A DNA stretch of 64,000 bases from Loripinus fragilis (Eukaryota; Mollusca; Bivalvia; Lucinida; Lucinidae): NCBI GenBank assembly GCA_964019695.1, contig OZ026522.1, positions 64,813,811 to 64,877,810 on the forward strand. The letters run 5' to 3'. Each line of letters starts with the position of its first letter. The first letter of the stretch is position 1. The notes below the pieces were generated by a model that was not told where the DNA came from, ran no database searches, and saw only the letters and a program-made list of their open reading frames with translations. Shown here piece after piece: positions 1 to 11,989 of the stretch. Both the position numbers and the translations under genes were made by a program.

Positions 1-574
1 CTGTGAATTAAATTGTCTCATAAAAACGATGAGGTGTCTGTGAGTTGACTCAAAATTTATCAGTGAATTGTCTCATAAAGTGTTGGTGACTTGCCTCATA
101 ATCTATTGATAAATTGTCTCATATAAGCCACTTAATTTCTCAGTTTTCAAAAGCTATTCTGTTTTGGTGGTTTAATTGTCACAACTTTTATCATGCTAAT
201 TTTGATAGAAAAATGATTAATCAGGCTTTCAGATAGGCCCTAATTTTTACTTGTGTTCCTACATTTCCCTACTTTTTCTTGATAATGTCCTACTATCATT
301 GCTTTTTCACTCTTAAATGTCATTTACACTATAAAATACAGAAGTTTTTCCTCGGTCCCTTCGCTCACTCAAATCTTTAAACATATAAACTATATTTTTA
401 AGCATTATTTTGACCAATGCCGCGTCCATAGAAATATTGGTATTTTTAAGTTTATTTTAATGATTGATTTTAATGAATAATTGGTCTTATTTTAATGAAT
501 AACCCAAAATTTTAATGAGATGAATAATGGGCTAAATTTTTAATGAATAGTGAATACCAGACCCCCCCCATCCA
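1..574. repeat. AT-rich DNA with degenerate GTCTCATAA and TAATGAATA repeats
   Basis: Positions 1-130 hold about four degenerate repeats of AATTGTCTCATAAA spaced by 35-45 bp. Positions 430-555 hold a loose run of TAATGAATAA-type repeats directly beside a Penelope tail. The same repeat type adjoins the Penelope tail at 10405-10620. No gene is seen. Confidence 0.5.
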
Positions 575-1021
575 GACCCTCTTAAATGCATTTTACTGGT
601 ACCAAATCTTCGCCCTAGATTCTGCTGTTGATGAAGTACAAGAAATGTTCAGCTCGCATGGAAGCCATCTAACTAATGCAACGTATCATCATGGGGAAAC
701 ACTCTAATCAAATTAACACACCACGATGAAACAAAGAAAAGGGCTCATGACTCACAGCTAGTCAGAGCTAAAGAAAACCTCAAGTTGAGCCACGGTGGGT
801 CCAGCTACAGATAGCGATCAGGCACCAACCCACCGATTAAAACTTTACGTCAGAGCAGTCATAGAGTCTGAGGCCTGACCCACCGTCGTGCAATTAAAGA
901 GGAAACCATAGCTATAAACCGTGATTGGGTTTAAAACTAGGCATGCAGACTGTCGCATGATATCCAAGTTATATCCAACCCTTATATAGCGTTTTACTAT
1001 CTTTTTGAATTGATCACTTAA
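575..1021 (-). mobile_element. Penelope-like element, 3' fragment (minus strand)
   Basis: This segment is the reverse complement of 14275-14716, the end of the reverse-transcriptase ORF plus its 3' region. It includes the C-terminal coding stretch and the 3' segment with GACGGTGGGTC and the long stem-forming sequence. It carries no RT domain and is a truncated copy. Beyond 1021 similarity stops. Confidence 0.7.
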
Positions 1022-1465
1022 TTTAGGGTGTTGCTCTACCTGGTAGAGTAGGCTTGGAGGTTTAGAGACATATCATTCGGTTTTCTTTTTGGGAACAGGG
1101 GCTGATTTTTACCAACGGCTTAAACTAGATTTTTCTAGACACTTTAGTGAAAAGTCTTTTCTACAATTGCTTATTAGTGGCTATATGCTTGTTTAACTTC
1201 AGTTAAATCAAGTAAGTATATATCTGATAAGAATTCTTCAAAAAAATCCTAGAAAAAGGGCCAATTAACTTAAAAGATAATAACACAGCAAGTGTGTCGG
1301 TGTTGGGTAGAATTTACAAGGGGGGTCTGCTGGCAACTACTAATGCCTAAAACCAGAAGCAGAAGAAATTTTTGAAAAATCAAACACAATGGAGGCTTTT
1401 ACTTATTTTTTTTTGCCTTTTGGCAAGGCTCCCTAAATCCCCAAAATTATTAGCTTTCTCCCTAG
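1022..1465. other. No recognisable feature
   Basis: AT-rich spacer. I see no ORF with a recognisable product and no repeat matching elsewhere in the window. Confidence 0.4.
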
Positions 1466-1558
1466 CTCCTTTAGAATAATTACCAGTGCTCCCCAGCTCC
1501 CTTAAAATAATTACCAGTGCTCCCCAGCTCCCTTAAAATAATTACCAGTGCTCCCCAG
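1466..1558. repeat. 31 bp tandem repeat, three copies
   Basis: Three consecutive 31 bp units with the core AATTACCAGTGCTCCCCAG. The second and third are identical and the first differs at a few bases, so the array expanded recently. Confidence 0.85.
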
Positions 1559-2125
1559 ATCCCCAAAACCCCTGGGGGCCCCTCTCATGTAAAGCTAACA
1601 GAGATAGGAACCAGTTGTGGGAGTGGCTAGTTTTTGAAAGCGTCATTCATGTCAGCCTGTTTGTTGGGTTAGTTCAATAATGTGTAATCACTAAGTCTAT
1701 ATTACATGTATGTCGTTTATATCCGCATTTCATGTGTAAACATTTCGACCTCCCTACAAGTGCACGCAGCTTTGCGTTTTGGATGGTTACTTGAGACATG
1801 GCTGTATAGTAAATACAATACCAAAGGAAATCACAGATAAAAGCACGCTACATGCAATCAGATCTTCATTACGCTGTGCAACCTGACTCTATATCTTTAT
1901 ATATGTAGCAGCAACAACCGTTCTAACATGGACCAGTATGCCTTGCCGATTGTGACTTAATCCACATACGTTTTAGGAGGCCATGACCAGTGAGCAATAG
2001 TATATACCAATGTGTCTGTAAACAAGTAAGACTTAGGTTTTCTGTTTAGATTTGCTTGCGAACGTTTACCGGGCATACTAACCGTATAAAGCTGCTGTGA
2101 TTCAATTGTTTTGCACGATTAAAGC

Positions 2126-3893
2126 TAGTGTTGTATCGATGATCGATTATAATCGATGATCAATCGAAAATTTCTTTCGATTCTACTAATCGATTGTGTT
2201 TGGTAATAATCAATTATAATCCAAAAGATTCACACCTGACCCTCTTGTAGGCTTACTGGCTACTATTCAAAATTTGCAACTTTGCTACAAGAAAATGCAA
2301 TCCATAAATTCAAAGGTTTATAGAATGTGAGGAATAAAGAAATAAACTGTAGCCTGGTTTGCTGTGTATTCTATCCCCTTTAAAATCGTGACTAAGAAGT
2401 CTTCAGTGCAATCTTACACATTGTATGCTAATGACTCCTAAAAAGAGTGAAAACTCTGGTGAAATGCCACAAAATGAGGCATTTTATCAGGGTATACACT
2501 GTTTGCTATTAAGGATATAAAAGATATTCAGAGAAAGAAATATTTATTTGGGAATGATAACCTGTGACCCCTTGATGTTTACAATGGACCTTCCCAAGTT
2601 TATTGTTTCAAACCAGAAGGAAAAATCCATAAGTGTATGAAGGGTTTAAAATGCCAATGGCTGTTAATTATCCCCACGCTTTTTTAAAAAAGCGAAGGGG
2701 ATATTGTAATCGCCTCCGTCCGTCTGTCCGTCAGTCTGTCCGTCCGTCTGTCCGTTATGCTATCTCCTCCTAAACCATTGGACAAAATTCAACCAAATTT
2801 GGTGTGTGTGTTACTGACAAGAATGGGGCGTGCAACGTTAAACTTTTTTTGGCCCCGCCCCCTGGGGCCCTGGGGAGGGGTCAAAAGGTCAAATATCATT
2901 TAATTTCAATTAAAAAGTCAATTTCAAAGATTTTTATACCATACTTTGTGAGTGTTCTCACAAACGAAGGATACAAAACATATCAGACGGGATTTTCATT
3001 CTGCTCCCTGGGTCATGCCCCAGGGTGGGACTTTGAGGCGCTTGGGGTGCCCAGGGGGCCAAAAAAACTTTTTTTCAAACATGGTCATGTGGTATATCAA
3101 ATCAACGGGGATGACGAGCAGAACAGAATGCAAGTAAAATTTTCATCCTAGGGTCAAACTGGTGACCTTGAGGTGAGGTCAAAGGTCAAATATCATTAAA
3201 TTTCGGTTACCATGTCAATTTCAAAGATTTTTATACCAAATTTTGTGTGTGTTCTCACAAATGAGAGATACAAAACATATCAGACGGGATTTTTATTCTG
3301 TCATCTGGGTCATGCCCCAGGGGTGGGACTTTAGGGAACATGGGGGTCAAACAATTTTTTTTCATACATGGTCATGTAGCATATCAAATCGACGGGGATG
3401 ACGAGCAGAACGAAATGCACATAACATTTTCATCCTAGGGTCAAACTGGTGACCTTGGGGCGAGGTAAAAAGGTCAATTATCAAAACATGTCAATTTCAA
3501 AGATTTTTATACCAAAGATAGAAAACATATTAAACAGAATTTTCATTCTGTTGCCAAGGTCATGCCCCGGGTGGGACTGCGGGATGCTAGGGAGTCAAAA
3601 ACTTTAGCGTGGGGATTTGGGATGGCGCCCCATCGACTGCGCGCTCTAGTTTGAGTTTGCTGTCAGGACCAGTTGTGGTATTTGATACTGTACATAAAAT
3701 AGCATGACACTGACGCTAACAATTTTTATAAAGATAAGAGTGTCAAGCAGTACAAGGGTAGACATTCTATGGGATGGAGCCTGTGTTTCCCTTTCATTTG
3801 ATAATTTTCGATTATAATCGATCATCAATCGAAACCTCCTGAACGATTATTTTCGATGATCGATTATGAAAATCCAATAATCGAACAACACTA
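2126..3893. mobile_element. Non-autonomous hAT element (hAT-1), 1.77 kb
   Basis: Ends are TAGTGTTG...CAACACTA, with subterminal ATCGATTATAATCGAT-type palindromes at both ends. It is flanked by the exact 8 bp target-site duplication ATTAAAGC (2118-2125 and 3894-3901). The uninterrupted target is readable in family X copy 2, where GATTAAAGCG is intact. Internal sequence is mostly a Helentron-like element (2670-3649). No transposase is present. Confidence 0.9.
2670..3649 (+). mobile_element. Pearl/Helentron-like (HINE) element with tandem cores
   Basis: Begins with a hairpin (CCCCACGCTTTTTTAAAAAA), then a CCGTCCGTCTGT microsatellite, then about three diverged tandem cores of roughly 220-250 bp sharing GGTCATG...AAATC and TTTCAAAGATTTTTATACCA. 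It ends with a hairpin (GATGGCGCCCCATC) followed by GCTCTAG. A hairpin shortly before a terminal CTAG is a Helitron/Helentron 3' hallmark, and pearl elements of bivalves have this microsatellite-plus-core layout. Confidence 0.7.
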
Positions 3894-4004
3894 ATTAAAG
3901 CGTACTGTTTTACCCAATTTACTGTAGACCAGTCTAAATTGACAGTGAATGGCAGTGTTTTGTCAGACACGCCCAACGTCCGTTACCTGGTCGCACTATA
4001 TTGA

Positions 4005-4546
4005 CAGTGCCGGACCCAGGGGGGGGGGGGGCTGGGGGCTCGTCCCCCCCCCGAAGAGGCTGTGAGTGCACTGAAAAAAACTTTTTTTCGCGCATTAAAT
4101 GATATTACGAATATGTACGGTAATGCAAAATTGAGAAAGATTACTTAGATGATATAGGGTTACCCACAATTTTTCTGTAGTCCGGTTGTGGAGGATAAAA
4201 CTTTTGTGCCTCCTCCTAGTCCCAAACACAGGGTGGCCAATCAAGTGATACGCTATTGGTAATCTCACATTTTTATGCCGTTTTTCTGATCGATTCAAGG
4301 TAAGTCAAGCTTTTTTCGTGGGTTTTTAGAATGATCTCAGAAAAGAGACTAAGTGCAGAGTACCCGTTATATACAGGGGATCATTCTATCGTTTACCATT
4401 TTCAGCTAAATTTTGCAGTTCTTGTGAAAAGCCGTGCAAAGTCTGTCGGAGTGAAATGGCAGGAAGCACACTTTTGTCAGTACATGTTCATGACGAAAGC
4501 TAATTAGCTGATTTATTCAATCAAAGGCTTATTTATGCAGTCCGGT
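4005..4546. other. G-rich MITE scrap and unassigned DNA
   Basis: 4005-4060 has the CCGGACCCAGGGGGG...CCCCCCC composition of the GGATCCAG MITE family (compare 55668-55950). The rest is unassigned. Confidence 0.4.
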
Positions 4547-4559
4547 CATTGCCTTTGGT

Positions 4560-4706
4560 CTAACTGGCGTCACTGCGTTGTGGTCCTTGAGCAAGACACA
4601 TTTATCCTAGCTTAGTACTGGTTCATACCAGGAAGACCCGTCCCTGTTTAACTGAAAGATTGTTGATGGGACGTAAAGAATCAAATCAAACAAACAAACA
4701 ATCACA
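4560..4706 (+). mobile_element. tRNA-derived SINE, 5' truncated
   Basis: Matches the body and tail of the SINE at 37273-37470 (GGCGTCACTGCGTTGTGGTC through GATGGGACGTAAAG) and ends in a CAAA-rich tail. It is flanked by an exact 13 bp target-site duplication, CATTGCCTTTGGT (4547-4559 and 4707-4719), showing LINE-mediated retroposition. Confidence 0.9.
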
Positions 4707-4719
4707 CATTGCCTTTGGT

Positions 4720-5080
4720 GAATAGAAATAAGTTTTCCACAGTCAAATTGAGTTAAGGATTGCTACTCCTTGGAGACGAAATTGCAATGGAAGACGATGA
4801 TAGGAATCACAAGGTTAGGTAGGAATCACACTTGAATCTGCAATAGCAAAATGGATAGGAGTACACTCTCTTTTTCTAGCACATCTAGTGGTGATCAAAG
4901 TCTGTTTATGCTATTGCATGTTGTCATGATCTATCCATCTGTCTGTCTCTATCATTAACTTAATATATTATACATCTCCTCTAGAGGCATCAGTTAAATT
5001 GAACTGTAATCATGCGAGCCATGCGGCTTACATGCAGACACAGATTTGCTGAAACATTCGCATTCGTATTTGCAAAATAA
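4720..5080. other. No recognisable feature
   Basis: AT-rich DNA with no supported gene or named repeat. Confidence 0.4.
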
Positions 5081-5510
5081 TCATGATGGAGGCCATATTG
5101 AAATTCTTCAAAAGGTATGTAACAAACCGTACGTATGATTTGAATGAAACTCGGTTTGGTAGGAGACATCAGGGATAAATTAAGATTTAGACACCATGGC
5201 AACATGGTGGCTATGACAGCCATCTTGAAATTCTTGAAACAACATTTCCTCCCGAACCATTCATTTGGTTGCGCTAAACCTTGTTAGAAGGCTATGGACA
5301 ACATGGCGTCGTAAATTTGACATTATAGCTCTGTTCTGGTATCTTTAATAAGGAGCCATTTTGAAATTCTTCAAATTTAATCTAAAAACAACGTTGTCTT
5401 GAACAGTTCTTTTGTGGAAGGCATCTTGGCAATATGGATATTAAGATTTGCAAAATATATATGGCTATCAAGGCAGCAATATTGAAATTCTTTAAATAAC
5501 TTCTAGACCA
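5080..5510. repeat. Degenerate ~130 bp tandem repeat, four units
   Basis: The phrase GCCAT(A/C/T)TTGAAATTCTT(C/G)AAA recurs near 5091, 5219, 5351 and 5485, with diverged sequence between. It is probably the core of an old pearl/HINE-like element that has lost its ends. Confidence 0.6.
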
Positions 5511-5559
5511 TGTGTTGCTAATAGACATCATCCATTCAAGGGGAATTAAGTTAATTAGG

Positions 5560-7972
5560 ATTTTCTTAAATTACACTATATCACATGCAAAATAACACAT
5601 GTTAGCCCTCTGGCAGGTGGGGGTGGGAATACTTAACCATGTAACAGCCATGTTAACTACATTAAATACCTAATAACAGCTACAACTTTTGTGCAAGTAC
5701 AAAGCTATATCTAAATTTTATCTATCATAATGGTATTTGCCTAAACACTTAACTTAGTGCTATAAATAGACAGTATGCGTTAGTACAACATAAGTATATG
5801 ATATTGCAATTATATACATTGCTTTCTTAGGAATATACCACTATGTAGTGCTGTGCTATCACTAGACCATGGGCTGCCAAATATATTTTAGGGAGATTTT
5901 ATGCACTGTGATTTCTAAAATCACATTACATAGGCCAAAAAATAATTTAAAAGCAGATTTTGATACGCTACCCTAAAATAATTGGAAAACAATAGTATAT
6001 ATCGAAGTGTTTATTGTTCTCACATATCAATTTTATCTTGTAAGTGAAAGTATATGGCTAGCAGTATAATTTTATTCATTTATTTGCCTTTTATAACTGT
6101 TGCATCTGTTACATTTTTTTAGATATATTTTAACTATCAGTTTTTGGATAAGCATTGCTAAAAACTAAATTCACTTTATATTACCATTTTATACTTAATT
6201 TTATACTATCTTGGCAACATTGTAGTTGCACAGTATCTAATGATAATATATGTAAGTTAACAGTTTTGTCAGAACATTGGAATTTGTCCTTAATCAGTTA
6301 TTACTAAGAGCTAGGTTTTGTTTTGCTAGTGAGGATAACTATATAAGTTTTGCCAAATTTGTAAAAATATTTTGTTGTTTTCAAAAGTTAAAAAAATACC
6401 ACAAAAGCAAATATGCTTTGACAATTTGAGTTAAATTTGTATATGAGCTAATCAATTCTATTTCATACAGACAATTATTTTTATTTCGATTTTACACATT
6501 AATCAGTTTTGAAATGAAATATTAACCCTATGATGTATCATGTGCGTTATTAAGCAATATATAGAATACTTTGAAATTTGTAACATACATAACATATTTC
6601 CAATCAATTAATACAATTGATATTTTACACTTGAAACAATGTTAAGTATCCCCTGTCACTGTTGTTTATAAAATTAATACTCATATATACTATTTTAAAG
6701 CATACAGACAACAATTGCATGCTTTATTTTAAAATGAAGACATTCTCACCTACATAATGTTTTTCTTCGTTTTTTTTATATACAATAGTTTGCAAAACTC
6801 TTAGAGCTTTGGTAAAAGAAGCAAGTTTTTTGTCTTTTTGAAATGGTTAAAAATGTGTCTTTCAGACACATATAATTTTAATCTAAATATATATAAAGAA
6901 ACTATTTTGCAAAATGTCAATGTTTTTTTGGATCTTAGCTGAAAATGTAACGTAAATGACACCATGACGAGCCATTGAAGTTCTACTGTATTATCATAAT
7001 GGAATTGCCTAGTTTATCTTAAGGATCAAATATTAGTGGAGTCCACGGTGTAGCACTTGATAAGTTAATTGGGATAAATGCACCAGAAATATCCATTGCT
7101 TTGAAAGCATAGCCAGTATGTATTTCTAAACATAACTGTTACAATCTGATTAACAATCAACAAGTATTGCCCTAGTGTACAGTGGTGGATAAACCACTTG
7201 TGCCTAGGTGTCCCAAAATTCAATCCCATCTCCTCCCGTTTATAGTATGAGACAAAAACTTGCTTGCTTAGTCAATAATATCTAATGTAGCTTAACATTA
7301 GGAATGACAGATTCGCCAATGGATGTAACATTACCTTTTCATGCTCCAAAATCCTCAATGCTTAAAAATCAATTATAATCTATAACATGTTGACATTCCT
7401 GATACATATGCCAGGCCACGATTCATTGACCTAAACATATGTTGTGGGTTCTAAAAGAAATGTTAATTTTAGCTACCAACTCGTATATGAAAGCTGATGG
7501 ATAAGAGAAAACAATCAAGATATTACACTTATTAATATGTTAATCACCAGCATTGACATGTATTTGTTAAATATAAGCAAACAATGTAGACCCTGATCAC
7601 ATGCCACATCAGTAGCCTTTGATCAACGACCACACTGCTGGCAACTGCCAAATGCATAAAACCTGCGTAACCCTGAATCCGGACCTGGGAGAGGGCAGGG
7701 ATAGCAGCGCTTATGTAACTTGTTTTTTCCCTTTTGGACCAGTGGTTTATAAGGAGGAGTCGTTTCAAGATTTTATTCAAATTTTAGCTTTGGTGACTAT
7801 TTTGTTCAGTGTTAGTTCTAAATTGAAAAAAATACATATTAGCTTTACGCTTATTATATTGTGCCCATGTAGTGTCATGTGTATATTAGGTTTGTGCAAC
7901 TTATTATATGTACTGTGGAAATTTCTAACCTTACTACATGTACGTGAACCAAGTATATGGTCGCCTAAATAA
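5560..7972. other. AT-rich intergenic DNA, partly similar to 9000-10090
   Basis: No gene seen. Phrases such as ATCACTAGACCA-TGGCTG (5858 and 9420), CAGTATAATT (6063 and 9636) and ACAGAACAT-GG (6270 and 10040) occur in the same order in both regions, suggesting an old duplication or two copies of one dispersed repeat. Confidence 0.4.
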
Positions 7973-8598
7973 CACACCCAGGGAGCGGAAGTGACCGGAC
8001 AACTGCGAGTGTACGACAAATAACGGCACTTGCGATGTTGTACATTTGAAGGTTTGTCACTTGCGGTATTGATTATTCATTTACACCATAAATAAACTTC
8101 TTTTTATTACACAAAAAACAGCATATGCGATATTGTGTATAGAGGGTAAGTTATATTTGTGAGTTACTTTCTGTCTGGATTGAAATCCTATTCCATTGGC
8201 CATGGTTAGTGAAAATGAATTCTAATCACATGTTTATCAACAACGGGCGACTGATTTTCGAATTTTCAAACATTAAACAAACGTGCATAAAAACGCAAAT
8301 TCACTGTCATTAGGAGTTTTACTCTTCTAATATTAGTACGTTATAAGAAAACACTGATAGTTTTTTGTCAAAACAAAACCAGAACACAGCAAATGGCCAA
8401 AGCATGACACACATGGGAGCATGACACCGTTCAGTCACTTGTTGTCGTTCCTTTACGGATTGTACATGGCAACTGCGACTTTACTGAACGGTCACTTGTA
8501 TACTAAGGACTATATATTTTTTCTCATTTATGCATACCAGTGCCAATATTTCACCTTTCCCTGTCAAGAAACGTTTGTTCTAAAATGCTGTCTGCTCT

Positions 8599-8858
8599 TA
8601 TTGACTCCTGCATATATTCATCCACACTACAAGTTATTTGATCATATGAAACCATACAGTGATCCCTAAAGAGCAACTTAAACCCCATTCCAAAATGTAA
8701 TAAGCTGACCCATATTTCATGTTTCCATATTTTATCGACTGCTGCATATATTCACCTACACTACAGGCTACGTTTGATCATATGAAACCAAACATTGATC
8801 CTTAAAGAGCAACTTAAATCTCATTCCAAAATGTCACAAGCTGACCCATATTTCATTC
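8599..8858 (+). repeat. ~120-130 bp tandem duplication
   Basis: Units 8599-8718 and 8735-8858 share CTGCATATATTCA..CACACTACA, TTTGATCATATGAAACCA, AAAGAGCAACTTAAA and AGCTGACCCATATTTCAT. They differ by scattered substitutions and a short indel. Confidence 0.8.
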
Positions 8859-8999
8859 ATTAAAATGAATATGAAGCACGATCCTGAATGAAATCCAGAC
8901 TTATAGGCCATGGGATAGATATGGGTTTGATCCAACCCTCTCCCCCCACCCTACCACACACACAGGGGGACTCTGATTTCCATGAAGCCCAATGTCTTA

Positions 9000-10095
9000 C
9001 ATTTAAAAAAAATGTTACCCTCTGATAGTGTCATGTAATAATGTCACATACCATTACGTATGTACTTATGTTACATTTTGCACTATGACCCTATTTCTGG
9101 GAAATATTTTATGCCTGTTGAATCTCCTGAAATGTATATTCCTGTTTACTGGGTATATTTTTTGATGCTGCTACAAAGACATCAAGTAACCTGTGTAACA
9201 GCCATCTTAACTCTGTTATCCTATAATAGTCTCAAATATTATTGGGAAAATAAAAGTCAGAATCTAATTCTTATAAATCATCATGCTCTCTAGAACGCAT
9301 TGAACGCTCTAAAATAAATTCATCCAACAGTAACAGTATGCAGCAAAACAATCTTCATCTATAATAGTACTGTTAGATACGTTGCTTAATTCAAATATAT
9401 TAATATTTAGTAAAGTGATATCACTAGACCAATGGCTGTAAAAAGACCTCCTGGGCTTTGTACATTATGGTCTTCAACAAACTCTTTATATAATCCACAA
9501 AAATATATGATAGCTCTTCAGCAGATACCCTGCAATATCAGTTTACTATGTACCTTAAATTATAGGAATTCTAAAGTGATATCAAATTAGTTCTTATTCT
9601 TACATGTAGTTTTAATTGAACGCAAATTACTTGCAGTATAATTGTATCTAATAAAAACACCTATTTTTATAGTTTTATGAATAAAGGGAGGCACTATCTC
9701 TGCCACAGCTTTTAAAGAGGGATGGCCTATCATATTTGGCATGTTGGCAGGATGAGATTTGTTTCATGTGAGACAACTTAGTTTTTTGTGGGGCCATTGA
9801 GTCTATCATATTCTTCTGTTCCTTCTCCATTCCTCTGTGGGGAGCCATGACATGACTGAAATTTTGTTTACTGGGATATTAAACCTTAACTTATTTAATC
9901 AATTCAAATAAATATTACAGCTATCTTAATTCAACGTGTCCTAGCATTTAACGCTAAAATTCTATTCTTTATGACATCTTGGACAAACATAGGACCATAT
10001 CATATGTTTTATATCATTATATATGTTACCTTAAAATTGACAGAACATGGGAGTTGTCTTTATTCAGCTGTTACTTGAATTCTAGCATATCCAAT
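9000..10095. other. AT-rich intergenic DNA
   Basis: No supported gene. It is partly similar to 5560-6330, as noted in that entry. Confidence 0.4.
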
Positions 10096-10109
10096 TTATT
10101 ATGAATTTA

Positions 10110-10405
10110 AAAATAGTAAGTGAGTATGATCAGGAAATGCCACAATCACAAACAGCAGACAACCCCCTGGCACCATGAGGAAGAGCCGCTCAACCATCAC
10201 GAGACACCAGGAAGACAAATTAAGCAAAGCAATCAGCTCTCTCTTCCCCATCAAGATGATTGCAATACTAGAATGAACATAAAGTAACGAACAGGAAAAC
10301 ATAGAACAATTACAGACTCCCACAATGGGAGTAACAATAAACAAAAAGTCAACAACAACAGAACCACCACCTTAGAATGGACAGCAGCCTAAGCCACCGG
10401 GGGGG
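10110..10405 (-). mobile_element. Penelope-like element, distal 3' tail (minus strand)
   Basis: Reverse complement of 14712-14947 (GAGTATGATCAGGAAATGCC ... AGCCACCGGGGGG), with about 60 bp extra in the middle. It has no coding part. It ends in a poly-G run at 10389. Confidence 0.7.
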
Positions 10406-10429
10406 GGGGGGCTTAAATGAGGGTCTAGA

Positions 10430-10620
10430 TAGGGTATAATGATTAGTGAATAATGGCTTGTTTTATAATGAAAAGTGAATAATGAGCCAAAAAATTAATG
10501 AATAATGAATACTGAGGGCCTAAAAATAATGAATAATCCTATTATTTTTAATGAATAGAAGAAAAAATTAATGAATAGTGAATAATCAGGTTTTAATGAA
10601 TAATGAATAATGCATATTAT
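10430..10620. repeat. Degenerate TAATGAATAATGAA repeat
   Basis: An AT-rich run of imperfect (AATGAATA)n units adjoining the minus-strand Penelope tail. The same kind of run adjoins the other minus-strand tail at 430-560. Confidence 0.6.
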
Positions 10621-11950
10621 TTAAAGTGTCTAAAGGCTTACTGATAGGAATCTGTGCTCAATTTCAATTAAAAGCTATCTACCTTATAAAACATTCTATT
10701 TAGGGTCATCATACTCAGCAGCTTATAACTCTTATAATCCTGTGAATGAATCTAACTGTTTGCAGTTTTGTATTTGGAAGTAATATGCCTGTAAAGGTCA
10801 TGGTATTGTGAACTGAAATATGCATCAAAAGTTATCAAATAAAGATATTAAAAAAGAAATCAATAATTTATATAGTGTAGTTTACAAATATAACGTATGT
10901 AACATAAAGTAATGTAAGCAACATACTTCTGCTTGATCAAAACGCTTTTAAAAGCCACCCTGCAATACAAATGACACATACAAGCTTAAAAATTATGTAA
11001 CTATGCTTAAGAGTACCTTAACATTGGCACCAAAATATTATTGAATATTTTTGGGTAACATATATAACTTTGATGTTACATAATAATGTGACTTTTCTCT
11101 GAGTGCTAACCTACCTCATTCTGTGCCATATATATTGTAGTATCGGGAAATCACAGTGACATAAATCCTCAAAGAGGGTGGGGGGACAGGTTCTATGGTC
11201 AATAACTTTTATCTTGATAGCCTTTTATGAGTCCATATTGTTTGCAATATAAAATTAGAAAGTGTATCAGCAGCTGTGAGGGCAGACAACATTTAAATAA
11301 GGTTAATTCTTTCCTAGAGAAAGATTTGTTGTTGATGTTAAGAACTGTCTCACTGATGCACTGACATGGGTTTTACGTTTTCGTTTTTTACAAAATGTAA
11401 GGCTGTTCGCAAATTACCATAAAGTAGCAGTCTGGTCGGGTACCATAATGTTTACACAAAACCATATAAATGCACATTGGATTAAGATGAAATTGCAACA
11501 TTACAACCAAAAACAGCCAAACCATGCTTATTCGTCTATTGGTTAGTTGCTTAATGTCCAGGGCTTAATGCTGTAGACGTTGAAGGATGACTATTTATCC
11601 TAATCTTCCGCCTTTGCAGCCTTACTTTAAGTATTTAAAGACTATAAGTATCCTCCAGAAATTGATAACTGTCCTGCTAAAATCAATGATAAGCAGAGTA
11701 TGTAAAACAAAGGTTTAAAGAACATCTCATTTAAAGGATGATAGTCAAATTTGGAAATAAAAAACACAAACTCCAAAAGGCTGGACTGTACACACTGTCA
11801 ATTGTACTTTAATACCAGGCAGGCAAAATGTATGCTTTGTCTCCTACCAGGGTGCATTATTAAAACAAACCAGTACTAAATGAATTCATGCTGAATAAAC
11901 ATGTTTTGTTTTATATTTACTTCAAAGCATGTAATATTAACGATATCAAG
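10621..11950. other. No recognisable feature
   Basis: AT-rich DNA with no supported gene or named repeat. Confidence 0.4.
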
Positions 11951-11989
11951 ACTATTTGTTGCTTGGAAAAACAAATTGGTACCAAAATA

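Larger units (their letters stand above)
1583..3998 (+). mobile_element. Family X TIR element, copy 1 (left-truncated, split)
   Basis: Shares its sequence with copies at 24451-25717 and 39413-48156, from about GAGATAGGAACCAGTTGTGG to the right terminus CAACGTCC..GGTCGCACTATA. The left terminus is missing. It is interrupted at 2118-3901 by a hAT element. No transposase is visible, so it is non-autonomous. The start coordinate is approximate. Confidence 0.65.
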